Under the pieces are notes generated by a model, which worked only from the letters and a program-made list of their open reading frames with translations, did not search any database and was not told where the DNA came from. Below, in pieces: positions 11,177 through 23,557 of a stretch of 39,294 nt of DNA. The stretch spans positions 113,417 through 152,710 of the forward strand of contig MNCI01003605.1 in NCBI GenBank assembly GCA_015680685.1. Direction: 5' to 3'. Source of the stretch: Gnetum montanum. Its lineage: Eukaryota > Streptophyta > Gnetopsida > Gnetales > Gnetaceae. Numbering within the stretch: position 1 is the stretch's first letter; each line of letters starts with the position of its first letter. The position numbers and the translations under genes were made by a program.

Positions 11177-13067
11177 TCAAGCGTCATCAATGCTTTAAGA
11201 AACTCTTATGAGGTCAAATCTTAGCAATGTGTAGGAAGGCTATCAAGTCATCAAAATGACTAGGCTATACTAGGGAAAAAAACATTAGGAACCTTAAATA
11301 ATTATCTTTGAAGAAAAAGAAGATGCTATGTTCCAAACTGAGAAACTTGATCAAACTGATGGGTCTCATTCCCAAACACCAATCATCTGCATTAAAGGTC
11401 TTGTTAAGATAAAACTTCATTAGGCTATTGTAGAATCCCTTGGAAGAACTAAGGAGGACTCTAGAATTAGGAGGAATTCAATGCCTAAGATCTCTAATGA
11501 ATCCAAAAGAGACGAATTAAGAAGTCACATTAGGAGACTAGCTAGCATCATTCTCAAACTTCTTCATCTTCTTCCTCAATTCATCCACTAATTATAACAA
11601 GAGATAATGAAGATGAAATGAGCATGATAGGGAAAGAATGAGAGACCATGAAAGACATGCACATAGAAGAGGGCATCCTAATGAAGAGGGATATAGCCAT
11701 GATAAAAGAATAGAATATATTGAAATGGAATTTGATTTGGAGTCTCGATATACATGTTATAAGTGTTTGAGTATTATTGGAGAGAAAAAAAAGGGAAAGG
11801 AACTTATGAAAGTGAAACAAGTTAAAAAGAAAGGCTAAAAATCAAATTTGAAAATTCAAAGTGAAAGGAGTACATTCACATGCAAAGTAGTAAAATAAGG
11901 CATTTTTTCCCTTTGCTTCGTCTCTTTTTCCATTGCCTCATTTGCCACTTGTTTTCTTCCACTATTGTCACCTCAACTATCATTTTTCTAAAATTGTGTC
12001 CTTCCATGTTTTACTAAAAGATGTTTTTTACCCTTTCTTCTTTGTTTTGAAGTTGATTTAAGCCTAATTTCTTTTGTTCTATTTCTTATACATATGGTAT
12101 CACCTTAGATACATCTTATTATGATTTGTAGAAGGGTTTTAGATGTGATGAGTTAAGTAAGGCAAAGACAAATTGAGAGCATTAGGTAGAAAAGGAAGAT
12201 GCTAAGAGAATTTTGGGAGCTCTACTAACACAATTAAGAAAGTTTTTTCTACATTTCTTTTCATATGGCTATCCTATTTTGTTGTAGATTTTCCATTCCT
12301 CCTCTCTGCTTTCTAATCTTATGTTATTCTTCTATGATTTTGATTATTATTCTTAGATTCTACTAGATTTTCATCATTTTGGGATTATTTTTATTATTCT
12401 TAAATCTTTTTCTATTCTTTTCATAAATGTTTGAAATTGTGGAAACTTTAGCCAACCTATTACAAACGTTTTATGAATATTTTGGAATTGCTCATGACAG
12501 AAGCATGATTTTGTGAAATTTTGGCTACTATGAATTTGGCTATTGTGGAAATCATTTGTGAAATTTTTACTACCATGGATTTAGCTATTTTTAAAATTAT
12601 TTAGATTTTGAAATAAAATAATAATATTTATGTGACCATTTATGCACATTTGGTAGTGAGAGCCATGAATCTTTTAAATGCCTTTGTTTGCATATAGTAG
12701 TGGAGTGTTCTTTAGTGGGATCCATCCTAAGGAAACAAGGGTTGATGGATGGATTTCCAAACCTAGATTTTGTATTGTAAGTTTATGTGATTCTATGGAT
12801 TTAATTGAGCCCATGACACTTAGTAGTTGATTCTAGTGGAGTTGCATTCAGGCATAGTCAAGACCTATCCTTCCAATGATACATGTGCCTTAGCTATTGA
12901 GGATGTTAGTAGTGAGGATATTGCTAAGAATTGGCCATGATGTACTTGTTTGGGGTTACAAGCCTAATCCAATGGTAGTAGTGAGGTTATTCTAAGAGTT
13001 GTTGGTGAGCCCCTTTGTTAGTGAGGACAACCAAGACCTAGCATTCAAAGATGCATGGTTAAAAGAT
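11177..13067 (+). other. Unassigned AT-rich region
   Basis: No recognisable gene. A 66-codon open stretch at 11,638-11,838 is rich in Arg, His, Glu and Lys and could be a fragment of a retroelement gag, but I cannot support that. About 11,900-12,620 is T-rich and low in complexity and contains a 45-bp tandem duplication. About 12,830-13,060 shows short repeats of the type TAGTAGTGAGG. Confidence 0.4.
12513..12602 (+). repeat. Tandem duplication, 2 x 45 bp
   Basis: Two adjacent units start with GTGAAATTTT at 12,513 and 12,558, each followed by TACTA-ATG-ATTT-GCTATT with several substitutions. It is a simple local duplication in AT-rich sequence. Confidence 0.6.
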
Positions 13068-14191
13068 ATATGGAAATTAATGGAAACCTTTACAAGATAT
13101 GAACTAATGGATTAATAAGATGGTGTGTTTTAGAAGAAAATCAATAAAGAGTTTTCCAAGATTCTTACAAAGGATCATGTAAAGGTCACTATGTAGGATG
13201 GTTTACACCACTAAAATTTTTGATAGTAGGATACCTCTAGCCTACCATATTCAGGGAGGCACACTGGTTTTTACAATCTTGTGAAAGATGTCATAGAGAT
13301 GGAGGATTGACTACTAGAAATGAAGGGTCACAATAGTGGATACAACCATTGGAACCTTTTGATATTTTCAAAATTAACTTTATGGGGCACATCACACCAA
13401 TGTTAAATGAAAATTCTTATATAATAGTAAATATTGATTACTATATTAAGTGGGTAGAAGCAGTTGTAGTCAAAGACTATGTAGTCAAAACAATTGTAAA
13501 AATTCTTTCAACACATGGTGAATTGATTTGAAATACCACACATGCAAATTTTAGGCAATGAGACTCATTTTATTGGAGCTACATTTAAGAAGTTAATGAA
13601 GAAAATTTGGGTCAACCAAAAATTAATTACACCTTATCACCTCCAAGAGAATGTTCAAGCTGAAATGACAAATAGAAAAATCACCAAACTATTAACTAAA
13701 ATCATTAGTTAATATATTAAGAACTAGAGTTCTAAATTTAATGATGCTCTATGGGCATATATATCAACTTGAAAACTTCCTATAGGATATTCACCGTATG
13801 AATTAGTGTATGGAAAATTGCCTATTCTACCAATTTAAGCAGAATTAAATACCTTAGTAACTACTAGCACCATTGATTTAAATCTAAATTTATCTTAGTA
13901 GAATGATTAATGAATCTCAATATCTTAGATAAAAATTGGTTAATAGCTCAAATGAGTAATGAAATTCATAAGAAGTATTCCAAATATAGACATGATGCCA
14001 AAATTAGACAAGTATTCATTAAGCCTCATGATATAGTCCTTAATTATAATCCTAATCATGTTCCAAAAAGGACTAAGTTTCAAACCTTATGGGAAGGACC
14101 TCGTATCATCCACAGCACATACCAATTAGGAGCCATACAACTTTATCACCCAATGAACCCACAAAAACTTATCGTTATCAATACTCAATAG
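13068..14191 (+). pseudogene. integrase remnant, copy B
   Basis: It begins with YMEINGNLYK, equivalent to FMEINGHLYK of copy C at 22,525, so this copy is truncated upstream of integrase. Core blocks include the zinc-binding region (SCERCHRD near 13,285), FMGHITPM near 13,380 and YYIKWVEAV near 13,440. The GPY/F module (LWEGPRII) is at 14,088-14,111 in a 93-codon open frame (13,910-14,191). Stops and frameshifts separate the pieces. RT and RNase H are absent upstream; the truncation point is close to 13,068. Confidence 0.7.
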
Positions 14192-16583
14192 GTGAAATCA
14201 TTTCATGACTTTTCCTACTCCTTCAAAGACTCTACCTTCCACATCAAAATAGGTCCCTTAGGCACCAAATCTTCCTTTTACATTTTTTTTATACTTTTCA
14301 CATTTTCTTACCAATTTATACATTCTTTGATATCTTTTTGATTCTTTTATACTTTTTACATGTCTTAATCATTTTTCATTCTTTAATGTCTTTGAAATTC
14401 TTTATACATTTTCCCTTTGTCATTAATTTCTCATTTTTAGCAATCTTTACTATTTCTCATGTACATATCTTTATTTATTTTAATAATAGTATAAAGGAAT
14501 AAATAGGATGTAGTCAAAAGAATGAGAACTTTACCCTATGTTATGAAATCATCAAATGATGAACTATCTATGCAATGAAACCATATTATCCATCAACTCA
14601 TTTTTAATAATAAGAGGTTCTTACCATGGACATAATGACATTCTTTTAGAAATAAAACTAAAATAAACTTGTGATCATTATGCTTGAATAGAAAAGTGAA
14701 GAAGCAAGTGGGAATGAAAAGGGTATGGCATCAAGGAAATTTGTAGATTCTCTAGGTTGCTAGTATAAGTCTTATCCTATAGTTAAGTTGTATTATTTAC
14801 TTGAGTTCTAATAAAAAATAGAAGTATGTTATAAAATAAGTGCTACCTTATCATGTCACTAAAAAGACATGTTACCCATGCCTAAAGGTAGTCCTCTAGT
14901 AAGGTTGACACATGATCAATACACATATTAAAAATTTTTTAGGGTTTCATTGGGAAGACATGTTACCCATGTTTGAAGGTAGATAACTTCTCAAAAATTT
15001 CAATGTTTCTTGAACTCACATTGGTTACAAAGCTAGAAAGACATGTTACCCATACCTGAAGGAACTCCTCTATCCAATGGCTAAGTATCCTTTAAAATAA
15101 AATGTATTGTTAATAAATTACTTCATTGTACTTCATTACCAAGTGTTAATATTTCTTGTAGTTGTGGTAGTCTTGTAGTTATTAGCTTTTAGATGCTACA
15201 ATGCAATATTAGAGATAAGTGGTATAGACATAGTTTGAATCTTGGATGGAAAACCTAATGATCATTCTAACCATGTATCACATATAGAATTCATTATTCC
15301 TATGATAGGATACCTCATGTCTCATTTTCTGTAATCTTTGCTACTTCCATTCAACTTCACTACTATATACAATCATAATTTGATGCTTCTAAATAATATA
15401 GTGTTATTTTTTCATTGAGGTAATACTATCATGTGTATTTTTTGGAAGATAGGTATATTTACATTTAACTCCTTGAGTGCCTATAGATACTTCTAGGTGT
15501 GACTATATAATGGCATCAACAATAAGAGCCTACTTTGGGGAGACCTGCTTATATAACTCTTGTGCTTCATACTTGATGACTAATTCCATATCATCTTATG
15601 CCTCTAGAATACTCATTTAACCATTGTTATTTTTTCTCTATACACATCTTCAATAATATATTTGGCCATTTTGACCAACCATCTCCTACAAACGTAATTG
15701 ACCTACCTTGCCTGAACTCCTTCTTTCACATAATTTTGATAACAAATTATTACATTTTGAGCATCACCTATAATCAAGAAACCTTTGGACCATTTCTATA
15801 CCTTCTAGATCATACAATCTATTGAATTTTTCCATAAAAAATCACACAAAATATTAAATTTTTTGACGATGATATTGTAGATACAATGCATTAGCCTCTG
15901 CCATATCACGTTCACAATGTTGTATTTATGATGTATCACCAACAAAAATATATATATATGCATGAGGTATAAGAAAATTTTTTCATTCTCTCATTTCACG
16001 AATAGGGAGTTCATGATGTTTTTCTAACCTCCAAACTTCAAAGAGCCATATCTTCCTCACTACAACTTGAATTTGAGTCATTCTTATTTCATTTTTCTCA
16101 CATAGTAACTAACTTAATCGTGGGGGATAGATCTACATGTAGTTTGTGTGAATTGCATCCAAATTTTCTAATGCCTAGAAGAACAAAGTAAGCATAAGAG
16201 TAATAAGAAAAGACCATATTCTAAATAAATAAAGGTTAATAAACTTAACAGTTCTTCCCAAACAACCATTTAAATACACTTTAAAAAAGATATTAGCAAT
16301 TGTTATAGGTCATAAAGCATAAAATTTTTTGTACATATTAGAAAATTATACAATTAAGGATTTTTCTTAAACAAAGATTTATTCAAGTTACAAAATTTTT
16401 ATAACTCTACAATCCCAATTAGAACTAAGGTTGACATTAAAAAATAATCTTGATCAAAATCCCAGAATTTAAGAAAGTATTATGAACAATTAGAGATTTT
16501 TATGAATTTCTAGGGTAATCTTAAAGAATTCATCATGATCTAGATGCCTTATAAGAGACCCACAATAGAAGAACCATCACAAC
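14192..16583 (+). other. Post-integrase spacer of copy B and flanking AT-rich DNA
   Basis: T-rich sequence (14,270-14,480), then three spaced copies of the GACATGTTACCCATGCCT motif (14,866-15,064), then the block GAGCCTACTTTGGGGAG (15,526-15,542) shared with copy A. From about 15,550 to 16,583 I see no gene and no confident element edge; a short TA repeat lies near 15,945. The region ends at the 5' LTR of copy C. Confidence 0.4.
14866..15064 (+). repeat. Three spaced copies of a 25-bp motif
   Basis: Units start at 14,866, 14,957 and 15,040 (spacing 91 and 83 bp). Each reads close to GACATGTTACCCATGCCT followed by RAAGG. A fourth copy is at 6,710-6,734 in the equivalent place after the copy A integrase. 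The bases between units do not repeat clearly. Confidence 0.75.
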
Positions 16584-17465
16584 TGATGAGCCATAGTTTT
16601 GTTGGCTACGTCGATGAGGCCTTGTTGATGCATGATATGATGCATTGACAAGGCCCCATTGACATAGTATTTGTATTCAACTATAAATACCCATCCACTA
16701 GCTACATTTATGGCAACCTAGATTTAGTATCAGTGAAGCTCTTGTAGTTTGTTCATTTGAAAATTAGAATTTTTCTCCCAAGTGCCCATAGCAAGAGTCA
16801 TTAAGTGTATAGATCTTTATTCAAGCATTGTTGTACCTAAGCATGATAGTGTGTGCAGTAATAAAGATGAGCTTTCTGATAAACCTTGCAGCACTTTGGA
16901 TAGATTAAATATTTTATTTATGCATCTAATGTTTTTAATTATTTGTTAAATGATTTCAATTATTTATTAAATATTTTCTAGTAATTAAGTTAATAAAGAA
17001 ATTAAGAAAAATAGATTAAACACAAGAGTACGATTACTTTGAGTGTAACATGTATTGTCTTGGTAATCTTAGCAGTGTTATTGCTTGGTACACACAGTAG
17101 TGTAGCACTTACTAACCTAGCAGTGGATATGTGGGTTCAAGACATGTGTGGAAAGTGGGACTAGATGCGCTTATGTTAGGACTAGTTAGACACTAGTTAA
17201 TTAGTTAATCCAATTACTTTTATCTCCCTTTGAACACCAAACCATAACATATAAAATGATAAAAATCAAATGCCTTAATTACACTTAATCGTACCAATGT
17301 ACGTCACAAGTGTAATTGGGAAAATAATGATTAACCTTAAGGAAAATATTCACTTCCTAGAAAACTAGTGCATCAAAAACTACAAAGTCTATGGAATTCA
17401 ATTGAATTGTACATGAACACTTGTGATTCATATGGCTGGGCGTAGGGGTACATTGACACTTAGCA
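16584..17465 (+). repeat. 5' LTR of copy C (882 bp)
   Basis: Starts TGATGAG and ends CA at 17,464-17,465, one base before the PBS. The ends agree with the inverted LTR of element X (873 bp). It contains CTATAAATAC (16,681-16,690) as a TATA box and AATAAA (16,860-16,865) as poly(A) signal, the latter conserved in all three LTR copies. Confidence 0.8.
16682..16688 (+). promoter_or_regulatory. TATA box of the copy C LTR
   Basis: TATAAAT about 98 bp into the LTR. It is degraded in element X and deleted in the copy A LTR, so copy C is the only LTR of this family here with an intact TATA box. Confidence 0.55.
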
Positions 17466-17466
17466 T

Positions 17467-17484
17467 TGGCACCATTTCTGGGGA
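17467..17484 (+). other. Primer binding site of copy C (tRNA-Asp type, decayed)
   Basis: TGGCACCATTTCTGGGGA follows the LTR after one base. It differs from the Athila tRNA-Asp site TGGCGCCGTTGCCGGGGA at a few positions, mostly G-to-A or C-to-T. Confidence 0.65.
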
Positions 17485-17617
17485 CCTTGTTTGTTGAAAC
17501 ATGTACTATCTAAGAGTAGTGAATATTTTTCATATAATTGGATGAACTCAAGTTTAACATCAATCTCAATGACATATTAAATACTAAGCACATTGATAAT
17601 TTTATTTTTTTTGCAAA

Positions 17618-20130
17618 ATGTCTTCTTCTTCCCATAGTTGTGAAGATGTCAAACTACCAATCCGACAGGAGTGCAAAGTGGTATCTAGTCATCCAAATGA
17701 GCATGTACTAGACTTTACCTTCATCCTATATCAAGATGAATAGTTGTGATGGTGTGATATGGAGGGCAACATTATCTTTCCCCCCAATCTATCTATGCCT
17801 AGGATGTTGTTTCAAACCCTTAAGAAGTTGGGCATTGTAGATCTTCATGAAGAATACATTGTGAATGGTTATGACACTCAGAACTACTATCCTACTAAAA
17901 CATAATGCAAATGAGATTGATGTTAGTAGAAGCTCCATGAGGCCACGAAGGGGAAATATTTCACTAATCCCTTGTTCCTTCTAGATCAAGATGACAATGA
18001 GGATCCTCCCTTTGAAGGTTCTCAACATGAAGATTCTCCACCCCTTGTTATTAGTGATGAGAGTGTAACTCTAAACTAGAAATCCAATATTTATAAATTA
18101 GGTTCAAGAAAAAGTGATAGTCAAGGTAGGAACTTGGGCAAGCATCACAATGGCAAGGAATCTAAGGATGGTAATCATAATGAGCAAAAGAGTGGTGGTG
18201 AATGCTGCAGTGGCTATGGTAGTCTACCTTCCTCTTCATCCTCTTAATCTGATTGTGAACATTCCTGTTCATCTACTTTTTCTCATAGAAGCCATCATCT
18301 AAATAATCGTGATGAAGATGATTGATGAGACAATAATGACTGTGAAGGCCAGCAAGATCAAAGGGGTGGATGAAACCATCATTGATGTCATTAACATAGT
18401 GATGATGATGAACATCTCTTGGCCACTAGAAGTAGGCTCAACATTGCAGAGGTACGTAGAATTCCAACTAGGCATATGAAAGAGATCCAAATCAAGCACT
18501 TAGACATGAATAATATCCCAAGATTTGAGGGGGATACAATTCTGATTTGAAAACACATCTACAAGCTTTCTATAATGCTTCTGCCTTACAAAACATAGAA
18601 AATGAATGACAGAATCTCAAACTCTTCCCTAGGACACTCATTAAGAAAGCTAAAAGTTGGTACTAATCTTTGGAACTGAATTCATTTGTCGATGGATTAC
18701 CATGTTAGAGCTATTTAATGACAAATGTCATATGTAATCTACAAAGGAAAATCCAAGGCTAAAGATAGGCAACACATGAACCCTTGGATGTTGCCATGGG
18801 CAAATACTATTCACTCTTACATCAATGCCTTGGCCATGGTTATCCTTAGAGGGAACAACTTCACCACATTATAGATGGGCTTAGAGTAGAAATAGAAGAA
18901 CCCTTGGGGTATATGCCCAAGGAAGATTGTGTAAATTGAGAGCTCATTAGATCCAAAGGCTAATTGAGCAAGTAGAAAAAGAAGAAGGTGAGCTACAAAA
19001 AATGGAAAGTGTGAAAGGGTATAATAGGAATCCTTCCATTAGAAAATGTGAGATCTAATTTTGTGATGAGGAGTAGTCACCATTCATAGAAGTGGTGAAT
19101 AATAAAACCTTACCCATCTAAAAATATATTGTTGATATTTTGACAAAGGTTGACAAATTATGGGACTCTTTGGATGAATAATTTCAAACTTCTATGAAGA
19201 TTGCTAAAGAATCCAAAGAGCAAAATAGTGATTGTAACCATAGGAGGTGAAAAGAAGTTGAATGTGCCTATCAAAGAGGTAAGGGAAAAGTTGTAGCCAT
19301 AGAGGAAATTGTGGAAAGTGACTTTGATGATGAAACTAATTGTGACATTTATTAATACAAACATCCAAATGGTTGTTTCCCTATAGTGTCACATTTACAA
19401 GAGTCTAGGATGTATGCATTGAATCCTTGAATAGCATGTAGGTAAACACTTCGATGATTGCCTTACCCTCAAGGCAATCCAAGGTAGTTCCATCATCAAC
19501 AACAATCTTACTACCCAAGTGGAGCTCCCTCACAACCTTATGAATAATATCAATAATGGTACCAACTACAACCATAAGAAATGCCACCACCAAGAAAGCA
19601 GTACCCTTATAGGCAACTAGATCCATGCGGGTACTATGTTTAGCAACCTATCTCTCCAAGAATTCTTGCAAGTAATATCTCATTTTAGCATCACTATTAC
19701 CCTCCAGAGTACCATCGAATACATTCACCATCTACTCAAGGGAAAAATCCATATCCATATCACCCTTCACATCTATCTACACACACACCTTTGACTTCAA
19801 CCTAGTTACCTCCTACTCCATCCATGCAAGGTGATATTCCTCCACAGCTGTAACAATGAAATTCTACAAGAGTTGTACATTCACAACCAGCTTCCCAACC
19901 AAGTGGTTTAGACAATTGATCCAAAAAGAGACCCTACTTTCAACCCAAAAATCCCCTTCAAGCCTCACAACCTTGTGTGGCTAATCATCCTACATCTCAA
20001 ATACCCTCATCCTCTACATCAAATACCTTCAAGAGCCCTTCAAACCAAGTGCTACCTCAGATTCACATTGTAATGCTAACTCCTGCTATTTTCAACTAGA
20101 TCAAGGATGGCAATCTTTCTACAAAATGAT
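17618..20130 (+). pseudogene. gag: gag remnant, copy C
   Basis: The frame from the ATG at 17,618 (MSSSSHS) is open for about 45 codons before TAG, and continues as recognisable but broken coding sequence. The middle part (about 18,820-19,450) matches the copy A gag, including KEDC/KEDF, ESKEQNSD and SHLQESRMYAL. The C-terminal part (19,450-20,100) is rich in Pro, Tyr, Gln and Ser. No zinc knuckle is seen. Frameshifts and stops prevent a full product. Confidence 0.55.
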
Positions 20131-20139
20131 ATAACCTAG

Positions 20140-20612
20140 GATGACCACTCATTTACCTATAGATCACTAGACATGAGTCATGTAAGGCTCTTCTTGACTC
20201 TAATTTTGAAGTTAATCTCATATTCCATGACATGTGCAAGGCCTAGAACTTACCACCTCTCAAAAAGAGCAATATCCATCTTGAATTGGTAGATCAATCA
20301 ATTATTGTTTATCTAGGATTAGTAAAGGACATTGTGACCACCATTTGTGGGTGGTCCTATCCTATTGATTTTATGATGATTAAGGTTGAAAAATGCAAAA
20401 GTGACTTCCCCATAATTATGGGAAGGGATTGGTTAAGAATAGTTGATGCATGTATGGGCATAAGGAATCTCTCTCTAGAAATATCCAAAGAAAATGAATT
20501 AGGCAAGATAGAGAAGAATTATATTCCATGCATCATGTATAGTGTTAATGGGTGCAATTGCATGCAAAATATTTGGTCCATCAAAAGTACATACATTAAA
20601 GCATGCAATTAG
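20140..20612 (+). pseudogene. retropepsin remnant, copy C
   Basis: The active-site block reads KALLDSN then VNLIF (20,183-20,220), so the Gly of D-S-G is replaced. The same frame runs into the 108-codon open stretch 20,286-20,612 with VKDIVTTICGWSYP and the conserved PIIMGRDWL near 20,410-20,436. It aligns with the copy A protease. TAG at about 20,244 separates the halves. The replaced active-site residue and the stop make it inactive. Confidence 0.7.
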
Positions 20613-21119
20613 TGTGCACAAGAAATTAATATTCAAAGGTGTTTTTATGTAGCAACCACAAAATAGGAGGGCACCTAGTGGTTGATAGCTAACTCTAATA
20701 GTAGCACATTATGCATGGAACCAATTGAGAGCCTAACTTGTGCTTATGTTGAAGGGATGGTCAAACTTGAATAAGTTCATTCCCAAGCCTTTGATGAAGA
20801 TGATGATACTTGTTGGGGAGAGTTGAAAATCCTTGATAACTTCAAGTAGAAGCTCTAGAGCTAAAAATTTTACTAACTAGCATGGGATATGCATTTTTAA
20901 ACAATGGTAAACTAGTCATAATTAATGCTAAACTTGCTTCTAAATAAAAAGAATCTATTAAAGATACTTAAAAAATTTCCAACAACCTTTGCATAGTCAT
21001 ATCTTAAGCTAGTAGGAATTGATTCGAGGATATGCCAACATTCAATTTACACCAACTTGGCCATGAAGCCTAGAAGGTAGCCACAAAGGTGACTAAGCCC
21101 CAAATTAAAATAGATCATC

Positions 21120-22335
21120 AAGGAGGAAATTGAAAAACTCCTCAAGGTAAGGTTCAACTATCCCATTGTGGATAGTGAGTGGGTTAGTCCACTTGTAATA
21201 GTGCTAAGGAAATGTAGCAAGTGGTGGGTCTGTATTGATTTTAGACTATTCAATATGGAAATGTTTAAAGATCATTTTCCATTGCCATTTGTGGATCAAG
21301 TTTTGAACACCATATCTAAGCATGATTATTATAGCTTCTTGGATGGTTATAGTGGTTATAACCAAATCCAAATTGGGCCACAAGATTAGGCCAAAATAGT
21401 ATTCACAAGTCCCTGGGGGACTTTTGCATATTGTAAGATGCCATTTGGTTTATGTAATGCCCCTAAAATATTTAAGCACTTGGTCATTAGTATCTTCTAG
21501 CAACAAATAAATAGTGGTATGGATGTCTTTGTGGACGATTTTTCCACCTCTGGAGCTACATTTGAGTAAGCCTTGCACTGCCTTGAGCAAGTATTGAAGA
21601 GATGTGTTGAAATAAACTTGTAGCTCAATTGGCAAAAGAGCCATCTCATGGTCTAAGAAGGCATTGTGCTAAGGCATTAAATTTTGCAAAAATGGATTGA
21701 TGTAAACCCAAAAAAGATAAAGGTCATCCAAGGAATAACATGCCAACTAGAGATCATTAAAGATATTTGGTCATTCCTTGGACACATTGGCTACTACTGG
21801 TAATTCATAGAGAATTTTTCTAACATCACAAAATTGTTCGTAGAACTTACAAAGAAGGATGCACCTTTCATCTAGACTAAGGAATGTAAACATGCATTCC
21901 AATAATTAAAAGAGAAACTCGTAGAAACACCAATTCTACAAGCACTAGATAGGTCCATATCCTTTCACATGATGATGGATGCATCTAACTATGCCTTGAA
22001 AGTGGTGCTCATGCATATGGATAATAATAAATTCCCATACTACATCCATTGTATGAGTCGAAGAATTATGGGAGCATAGTTAAATTACACCACCATGGAA
22101 AAAGGACTAATGATCATGGTGTATGCTCTAGAAATGTTTAGGCACTATGTGCGTGCCTACAAAGTATTTATGCACATAGATCATAGTGCAATATGCTTCC
22201 TCATGAATAAGCCAACAATGAGCCCTCATGTCATAGGGTGGCTTGTGATCTTACAGGAGTTCGATATCACAAGGTAGATCGAAAAGGGACCAAGAATGTG
22301 GTGACTAACCATCTCTCTTACTTAAGATGGGATAA
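21120..22335 (+). pseudogene. pol: reverse transcriptase and RNase H remnant, copy C
   Basis: The open stretch 21,168-21,389 carries WVSPLVIV, VCIDFR, HFPLPFVDQ and FLDGYSGYNQIQI. Next come MPFGLCNAP (21,438) and the catalytic block FVDDFSTSG (21,530), followed by LNWQKSHLM, FLGHIGYY and, in RNase H, MMDASNYAL (about 21,972), IDHSAICFL (about 22,177) and NVVTNHLSYLRW. This pattern (F-V/M-D-D-F, a single RNase H) is that of the Athila lineage. In-frame stops sit mostly where the family has Gln (for example after QD, and in FEQAL and AQLNY) or Trp. Confidence 0.75.
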
Positions 22336-22499
22336 CAAAGAGGAGAAGAACCCACTCTTTGATCAGTTTCTAAATGAACTCTTCTTTACAAGAGCAATAA
22401 ATGAACAAACACCTACAGAAACAACATGGTATAATGGTATCCTCATGTATCTTCTCACTTAGGAGATTCCATAAGATCTTGACTTTATACAGAAGCAAC

Positions 22500-23470
22500 A
22501 ATTTCTTCATTGGGTGAAATACTTTATGGAAATCAATGGACACCTATACAAGGTGTGTGCAAATGGCCTAATTCATTGGTGTTTTCTTAACGAACATCAA
22601 CTATGCATTCTCAAGGATGCTCACGAAGCACCTTACGAAGGCCACTATGTAGGGATGCATAGCCATAAAAATCCTAATGGTAGGATATTATTGGCCTATA
22701 ATTTTTAGGGATGTCCACTAGTTTGTCAAATCTTGTGAATGTTGTCAATGATATTGGGGGATGACCACTCACATGGAAGGTCCTCAATAGTGGATTCAAC
22801 CACTTGAATCTTTTGACATATGGGTCATTGACTTCATGTGTCAAATCACACCCATGTCTAATGGAAAGGCATATATTATTATAACAGTCAACTACTACAC
22901 AAAATGAGTAGAGGTAGTAGCTGTTATTGATTATACATCATCTACTACTACTAGATTTATATAACAAAATCTTGTAAATAGGTTTGGGGATGCCATTTTC
23001 ACTAATTTCTAACAATGGAACTCATTTTATAGGTGCCACATTTAGAAAGTTAATGCAATGCTTAGGGGTTGAACATAAATGAACAACACCCTACAATCTC
23101 CAAGCCAATGGTCAAGCATAGGTAACCAACTAAGAGATCACAAAAATACTAACATGGTCTATTAGCAAATATAGGAAAGATTGGAGTATAAAACTGAACA
23201 ATGGCCTCTAGGCTTACCATTCAACATGGAAACTTCCTATTGGCTACTCTCCCTATGAGTTGGTGTATAGAAAACTTCAAACACTCTTGATTCAACCTAA
23301 GCTTCATACACTCTCAACAGCTTGTGATCTAAATCTTGACCTAAGTCTAGCATAGAAAGAAGGATTGATCAACCTAAGTGAGCTAGATGAAACTTGATTA
23401 GTGGCCCTATCTTTGAATGTGGTTCACAAGGCATTCAACAAGCAATGTCCTAACCTTAGAATGAAGAAGG
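22500..23470 (+). pseudogene. integrase remnant, copy C, cut by the young element
   Basis: Begins YFMEINGHLYKV, then HHCC-type residues (H-EGH near 22,640, CECCQ near 22,735). Core blocks are DFMCQITPMS (22,830), YYTK and NNGTHFIG (about 23,012-23,035). It continues as ATWKLPIGYSPYELVY-like sequence near 23,220-23,265. The C-terminal basic segment LRMKKVK stops at 23,470, where the young LTR starts; the GPY/F module is displaced beyond the window. Several stops and frameshifts also predate or accompany decay. Confidence 0.7.
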
Positions 23471-23557
23471 TGAAACACTGGAAAAATTACGGGTTAGCCT
23501 CAGGCGAAGATTTGTAATTTAAGCGAGAACGCGCCTCAAATCTGTCTAAGGACAAGT

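Larger units (their letters stand above)
16584..23470 (+). mobile_element. Copy C: Athila-like element, 5' LTR to integrase, interrupted by the young element
   Basis: In order: 5' LTR (16,584-17,465), PBS (17,467-17,484), leader, gag (ATG at 17,618), protease, RT, RNase H and integrase. The integrase frame breaks at 23,470, where the young element's LTR begins with TGAAACAC. The remaining 3' part should lie beyond the right edge of the window. RT and RNase H motifs and the tRNA-Asp-type PBS point to the Athila lineage. It is decayed but better preserved than copy A. Confidence 0.75.

Noticed and set aside
16584-17465. Reading this LTR as the 3' LTR of copy B
   Set aside because: It is followed by a PBS-like site and a gag leader, so it is the 5' LTR of copy C.
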